Source: Sphingomonas changbaiensis NBRC 104936 (lineage in GTDB: Bacteria; Pseudomonadota; Alphaproteobacteria; Sphingomonadales; Sphingomonadaceae). From it: a stretch of DNA of 64,000 nucleotides. The stretch lies in NCBI RefSeq assembly GCF_000974765.1, contig NZ_BBWU01000048.1, positions 124,001 to 188,000 on the forward strand. Reading direction: 5' to 3'. A program made the position numbers and the translations under genes. Below, one piece after another: positions 61,050 to 64,000 of this stretch. Under the pieces are notes generated by a model. That model ran no database searches and was not told the origin of the DNA. It was given only the letters and a program-made list of their open reading frames with translations. Position 1 is the first letter of the stretch. Each line of letters starts with the position of its first letter.

Positions 61050-61926
61050 CGCCCTCCGGATTCCGTTCGTTTCGAGCGAAGTCGAGAAACGCAGCTCCCG
61101 CGCCAACGTGTCTCGACTTCGCTCGACACGAACGGTTTTGGGTTTGGCAGTCCTCTTGCTCCTCGCCCTGTTCCTGACGACTCCCGCCTTTGCCCAGGCA
61201 GCGCCGGCGGCAGCCCCCGTTGCCGCGCCGGCCCAGCCGGGCGCGCCGGAAGCGCTCGACCGCGCGCTGAACCAGATCGGCGGCAACGGCCAGGCGCCGC
61301 TGTCGCTGAGCCTGCAGGTGCTCATCATCATGTCGCTGCTGACGGTGCTGCCGTCGCTGCTGCTGATGATGACCAGCTTCACGCGCATCATCATCGTGCT
61401 GTCTATTTTGAGGCAGGCGCTCGGCCTCAGCCAGACGCCGCCGAACCAGGTCCTGGTCGGCCTGTCGCTGTTCCTGACCCTGTTCGTGATGTCGCCGGTG
61501 CTGAGCCGCGTGAATGCCGAAGCGATCAAGCCCTATGCCGCCGGCCAGATCCAGGCGGGCGAGCTGATCTCGCGCAGCGGCAACGTGCTGCACGGTTTCA
61601 TGATGAAGCAGACGCGCGTGAAGGACGTGCAGATGTTCGCCGGCATCGCCAAGCAGGGCCCGTTCGCGAGCCCCAATGACGTGCCCTTCTCGATCGCGCT
61701 GCCGGCCTTCGTCACGTCCGAGCTGAAGACCGCGTTTCAGATCGGGTTCCTGATCTTCCTGCCGTTCCTCGTCATCGACCTCGTCGTCGCCAGCGTGCTG
61801 ATGGCGCTGGGCATGATGATGCTGTCCCCGACGATCATCTCCTTGCCCTTCAAGCTGCTGCTGTTCGTCCTCGTCGACGGCTGGGCGCTGACGATGGGCT
61901 CGCTCGCCAACTCGTTCGTGAGCTGA
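61042..61926 (+). CDS. fliP: Flagellar export gate protein FliP with palindrome-encoded N-terminus
   Basis: 294 residues from GTG 61042, which has GGAAAG upstream and overlaps fliO. The mature protein is standard: [60 protein letters not shown] and [20 protein letters not shown]. Before the signal peptide ([20 protein letters not shown], cut after FAQ) lie residues about 8-32, encoded exactly by a palindromic repeat ([15 protein letters not shown]...). An internal in-frame GTG at 61108 could give a normal-length leader but lacks a clear ribosome-binding site. Confidence 0.95.
   Translation: MISALRIPFVSSEVEKRSSRANVSRLRSTRTVLGLAVLLLLALFLTTPAFAQAAPAAAPVAAPAQPGAPEALDRALNQIGGNGQAPLSLSLQVLIIMSLLTVLPSLLLMMTSFTRIIIVLSILRQALGLSQTPPNQVLVGLSLFLTLFVMSPVLSRVNAEAIKPYAAGQIQAGELISRSGNVLHGFMMKQTRVKDVQMFAGIAKQGPFASPNDVPFSIALPAFVTSELKTAFQIGFLIFLPFLVIDLVVASVLMALGMMMLSPTIISLPFKLLLFVLVDGWALTMGSLANSFVS
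61063..61135. repeat. Palindromic repeat inside fliP (same family as in crtB)
   Basis: Left arm CCGTTCGTTTCGAGCGAAGT then CGAGAAACG (61063-61091), right arm CGTGTCTCGACTTCGCTCGA then CACGAACGG (61107-61135). The arms match those of the crtB copy (3599-3673) nearly base for base. It encodes the extended positively charged n-region ahead of the FliP signal peptide. Confidence 0.9.
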
Positions 61927-61931
61927 CGCAA

Positions 61932-62201
61932 ATGGACGCATCCTATTTCATTGGTGTCGGCCGCGAGGCGCTTTGGGTGCTGGCGCTTGCCACGCTGCCG
62001 ATCCTTATCCCGGCGCTCCTCACGGGGTTGCTGCTGGGCATGATCCAGGCGGCGACCTCGATCAACGAAGCGACGCTGACGTTCATCCCCAAGGTCGCCG
62101 TGGTCGGTATCTCGCTGGTGATCTTCGGCAGCATGATCCTCGGGCTCCTGTCCGACTTCACCATTTCGATCTTCGACCGCATCCCCGATCTCGTCAGGTA
62201 G
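61932..62201 (+). CDS. fliQ: Flagellar export gate protein FliQ
   Basis: 89 residues with two membrane helices (LWVLALATLPILIPALLTGL and FIPKVAVVGISLVIFGSMIL) joined by the conserved loop GMIQAATSINEATLTFIPK. Part of the FliPQR helical gate of the type III export channel. Starts 5 bp after fliP and ends 2 bp before fliR. Confidence 0.97.
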   Translation: MDASYFIGVGREALWVLALATLPILIPALLTGLLLGMIQAATSINEATLTFIPKVAVVGISLVIFGSMILGLLSDFTISIFDRIPDLVR

Positions 62202-62203
62202 CG

Positions 62204-62980
62204 ATGCTCGGGCTCGGCCTGCCCTCCGTCGAACCGGCCCTGTTCGCGCTGATCTTCGTGATGGTGCGGATCGGGGCGGCGTTCATCGCCGCGCCGGTGT
62301 TCGGGGCAGTGTCGGTGCCGCTGACGGTCCGGATCGTGCTTGCGGCTGCGATCGGCATTCTTGTCGTCAACAACGCCGCCGTCGCGACGCCGCAGGCGGT
62401 GTTCTCGCTCGAAACCTTCCTGCAGGTGGCGCAGGAGGCGCTGGTCGGCCTGGCGCTCGGCTTTGTCCTCCAGATCGCCTTTGCCGGCCCGCTGGTCGCG
62501 AGCGAAGCCATCGGCAACACGATGGGCCTGGGCTTCGCTTCGACCGTCGACCCGCAGCGCGGTGCGCCGACGCCGGCGCTTGGTCAATTTCTGTCGATCA
62601 TGATGACCTTGCTGTTCCTGTCGCTGGACGGGCACCTGGTCCTGGTCGACCTGGTCGTGCGCAGCTATCGCGTGCTGCCGCCGGGCGATGCCTGGCTTTC
62701 CCCCGACCGGCTGAAGGCGATCGCGCTGTTCGGCAGCTATGCCTTTGCGTCGGGCCTGCTACTGGCGCTGCCGGTCGGTTTCATCATCCTGTGCCTCAAT
62801 ATCATCGTCGGGATGATCTCGCGATCGGCGCCGGCCTTGAACCTGTTCGCCATCGGCCTGCCCGCAAGCCTCGCCACCGGCCTGGTCGCGTTCGCCATCG
62901 CTTTCCCCGCGATGGGCGACACGATGGGCCTGATTATCCGTGAGGCCCTGTCCGCCACCGCCAACCTGGTGCTCGACTGA
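62204..62980 (+). CDS. fliR: Flagellar export gate protein FliR
   Basis: 258 residues with about six hydrophobic spans. FliR features: LIFVMVRIGAAFIAAPVFGA, LQVAQEALVGLALGFVLQIA, SEAIGNTMGLGFASTVDPQR and the plug-containing LPVGFIILCLNIIVGMISRS then APALNLFAIGLPASL. ATG 62204 just after the fliQ stop; its TGA overlaps the flhB ATG by one base. Confidence 0.97.
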   Translation: MLGLGLPSVEPALFALIFVMVRIGAAFIAAPVFGAVSVPLTVRIVLAAAIGILVVNNAAVATPQAVFSLETFLQVAQEALVGLALGFVLQIAFAGPLVASEAIGNTMGLGFASTVDPQRGAPTPALGQFLSIMMTLLFLSLDGHLVLVDLVVRSYRVLPPGDAWLSPDRLKAIALFGSYAFASGLLLALPVGFIILCLNIIVGMISRSAPALNLFAIGLPASLATGLVAFAIAFPAMGDTMGLIIREALSATANLVLD

Positions 62981-64000
62981 TGGCGGAGTTCGCTGAAAAA
63001 ACAGAAGCGCCGACGCCGAAGCGCAGGGAAAAGGCGGCGGAGGAAGGCCAGGTCCTTCGCAGCCGCGAGCTGACGGCCGCCGCCGTCGTGCTGGCGGGCG
63101 TGTTATGGCTGGCCCTGTCCGGTCCGACCTTAATCCGCGCGCTCGAAGCGGTGATGCGCGAGAGCTTTCAATTCGGTCGGGCTGATGTCGAAGATTTCCA
63201 GCCGCTCCGCCCGATCCTGAGCGTCGGCCTGACCCTGGCGCCGTCGCTGGTGATGCTGTTTGCCGTCACGACCGGGGTATCGGTGCTCAGCCAGGCAGGA
63301 TTGGGCGGCATCAGCTTCCAGTCGAAGCTGCTCGGCTTCAAAGGGGCCCGTCTCAATCCGGGCGCCGGGCTCAAGCGCATCTTCGGCTTTGCCGGCTGGA
63401 TCGAGCTCGGCAAGGGCCTGATGAAAGTCGCGCTGCTGGGCTCGATCGGCGTCTGGATGCTGTGGTCGATGCGGCAGGAGTCGCTCGGCCTGGTTGCCGG
63501 CAATGTCGAAAGCAGCGTCGCCGCGCTCGGCTGGCGGCTGGTCATGCTGCTGCTGGTCATGTCCGGCGGCCTGCTGCTGATCGCCGGCATCGACGTGCCG
63601 ATCCAGTTCATCCGCCTCTTGAACAAGCTCAAGATGAGCAAGCAGGAGATCAAGGACGAACATAAGCAGGCCGAGGGTTCGCCTGAATCGAAGGCGGCGC
63701 AGCGCCGGCGGATGTTCGAGATCTTCAAGCAGAGCGCGCGCAAGTCGGTCGGCACCGCGCACGTCGTGCTCACCAACCCGACCCACTTCGCGGTCGCCCT
63801 GCGCTACGAGCGCGGCCAGGACGAAGTGCCGGTGGTGGTCGCCAAGGGGCGCGGGGCGAAGGCACTCGCGATCCGCGAATTGGCGCAGGAACTCGAAAAG
63901 CCGGTGCTCGAATATCCGGCCCTTGCCCGCGCGGTTTACTACACCAGTCGCGAGGGCCAGCAGGTCCGCGACGACCTCTATGTCGCGATCGCGACCGTGC
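62980..64000 (+). CDS. flhB: Flagellar export switch protein FlhB, 3' end cut by window edge
   Basis: First 340 residues. The N-terminus AEKTEAPTPKRREKAAEEGQ is the FlhB hallmark, four membrane spans follow (about 32-50, 85-105, 145-165, 185-210), then the basic cytoplasmic linker MSKQEIKDEHKQAEGSPE and the autocleavage site NPTH at 266-269 (VVLTNPTHFAVALRY). Self-cleavage there switches export from hook to filament proteins. The reading frame is open to the end of the window, with only the last few residues of the usual length missing. Confidence 0.97.
   Translation, partial: MAEFAEKTEAPTPKRREKAAEEGQVLRSRELTAAAVVLAGVLWLALSGPTLIRALEAVMRESFQFGRADVEDFQPLRPILSVGLTLAPSLVMLFAVTTGVSVLSQAGLGGISFQSKLLGFKGARLNPGAGLKRIFGFAGWIELGKGLMKVALLGSIGVWMLWSMRQESLGLVAGNVESSVAALGWRLVMLLLVMSGGLLLIAGIDVPIQFIRLLNKLKMSKQEIKDEHKQAEGSPESKAAQRRRMFEIFKQSARKSVGTAHVVLTNPTHFAVALRYERGQDEVPVVVAKGRGAKALAIRELAQELEKPVLEYPALARAVYYTSREGQQVRDDLYVAIATV

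Overview
The window is high-GC, densely coding DNA that looks like a chromosome segment of a Sphingomonas-like alphaproteobacterium (order Sphingomonadales). The signs are a crtY-crtI-crtB/crtZ zeaxanthin-type carotenoid cluster, a MipZ division-site ATPase, alphaproteobacterial GTTC-N7-GTTC SOS boxes, a short HisG, Ku/LigD end joining, a PEP-CTERM exported protein with the sphingomonad-style PEPASWALM tail, and a full fli operon. The taxonomic call is inference from gene content; no rRNA or tRNA gene was seen.

Layout. 1-2770 (minus): etfA (cut by the window edge), etfB, sucC. 2868-7776: carotenoid cluster, with crtZ on plus and crtY-crtI-LOG-crtB on minus, headed by a small gene that looks frameshifted. 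7875-13139: a Tat-type FAD oxidase, a small membrane protein, a sterol-desaturase-family hydroxylase, an MipA-like outer membrane protein and a lipoprotein. 13176-14359: an SRAP gene converging on a 2H phosphoesterase that has an SOS box. 14431-16409: TPP riboswitch and thiC. 16476-20105: exported proteins, then a darT-darG toxin-antitoxin module of lower GC inserted in front of a VOC-family gene that has lost its normal start. 20150-22646: small conserved genes, then a second SOS-boxed 2H phosphoesterase converging on ung.

22706-28541: serine carboxypeptidase-like protein, MFS transporter, PmtA-like methyltransferase, GNAT, phospholipase-D-like protein and rpoZ with a clear terminator. 28659-33798: CDF exporter, pdxH, then ku and ligD. 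33795-36680: LysR regulator and several small or exported unknowns. 36756-42788: panC, mipZ, a membrane-anchored J-domain protein, phosphohexomutase, nusB, hisD, hisG. 42827-49416: small unknown, Atm1-type ABC transporter, DUF2332 protein, a 781-residue HAD-type protein, and an alpha/beta hydrolase. 49453-64000: flagellin with a sigma-28-like promoter and strong terminator, then, divergently, a sigma-54 activator and a tightly overlapping fliE-F-G-H-I-J-K-L-M-N-O-P-Q-R-flhB operon (flhB runs off the edge).

Two signals stand out. First, families of long palindromic repeats occur not only between genes but inside or at the ends of conserved genes without breaking the frame: inside crtB, inside the LigD linker, in the FliP signal-peptide region, and over the crtI stop codon. 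Second, two different 2H-phosphoesterase genes carry almost identical LexA-type boxes over a likely -10 element, and each overlaps tail-to-tail with a gene for uracil or abasic-site DNA repair (ung, SRAP). Together these suggest an undescribed SOS-linked module.
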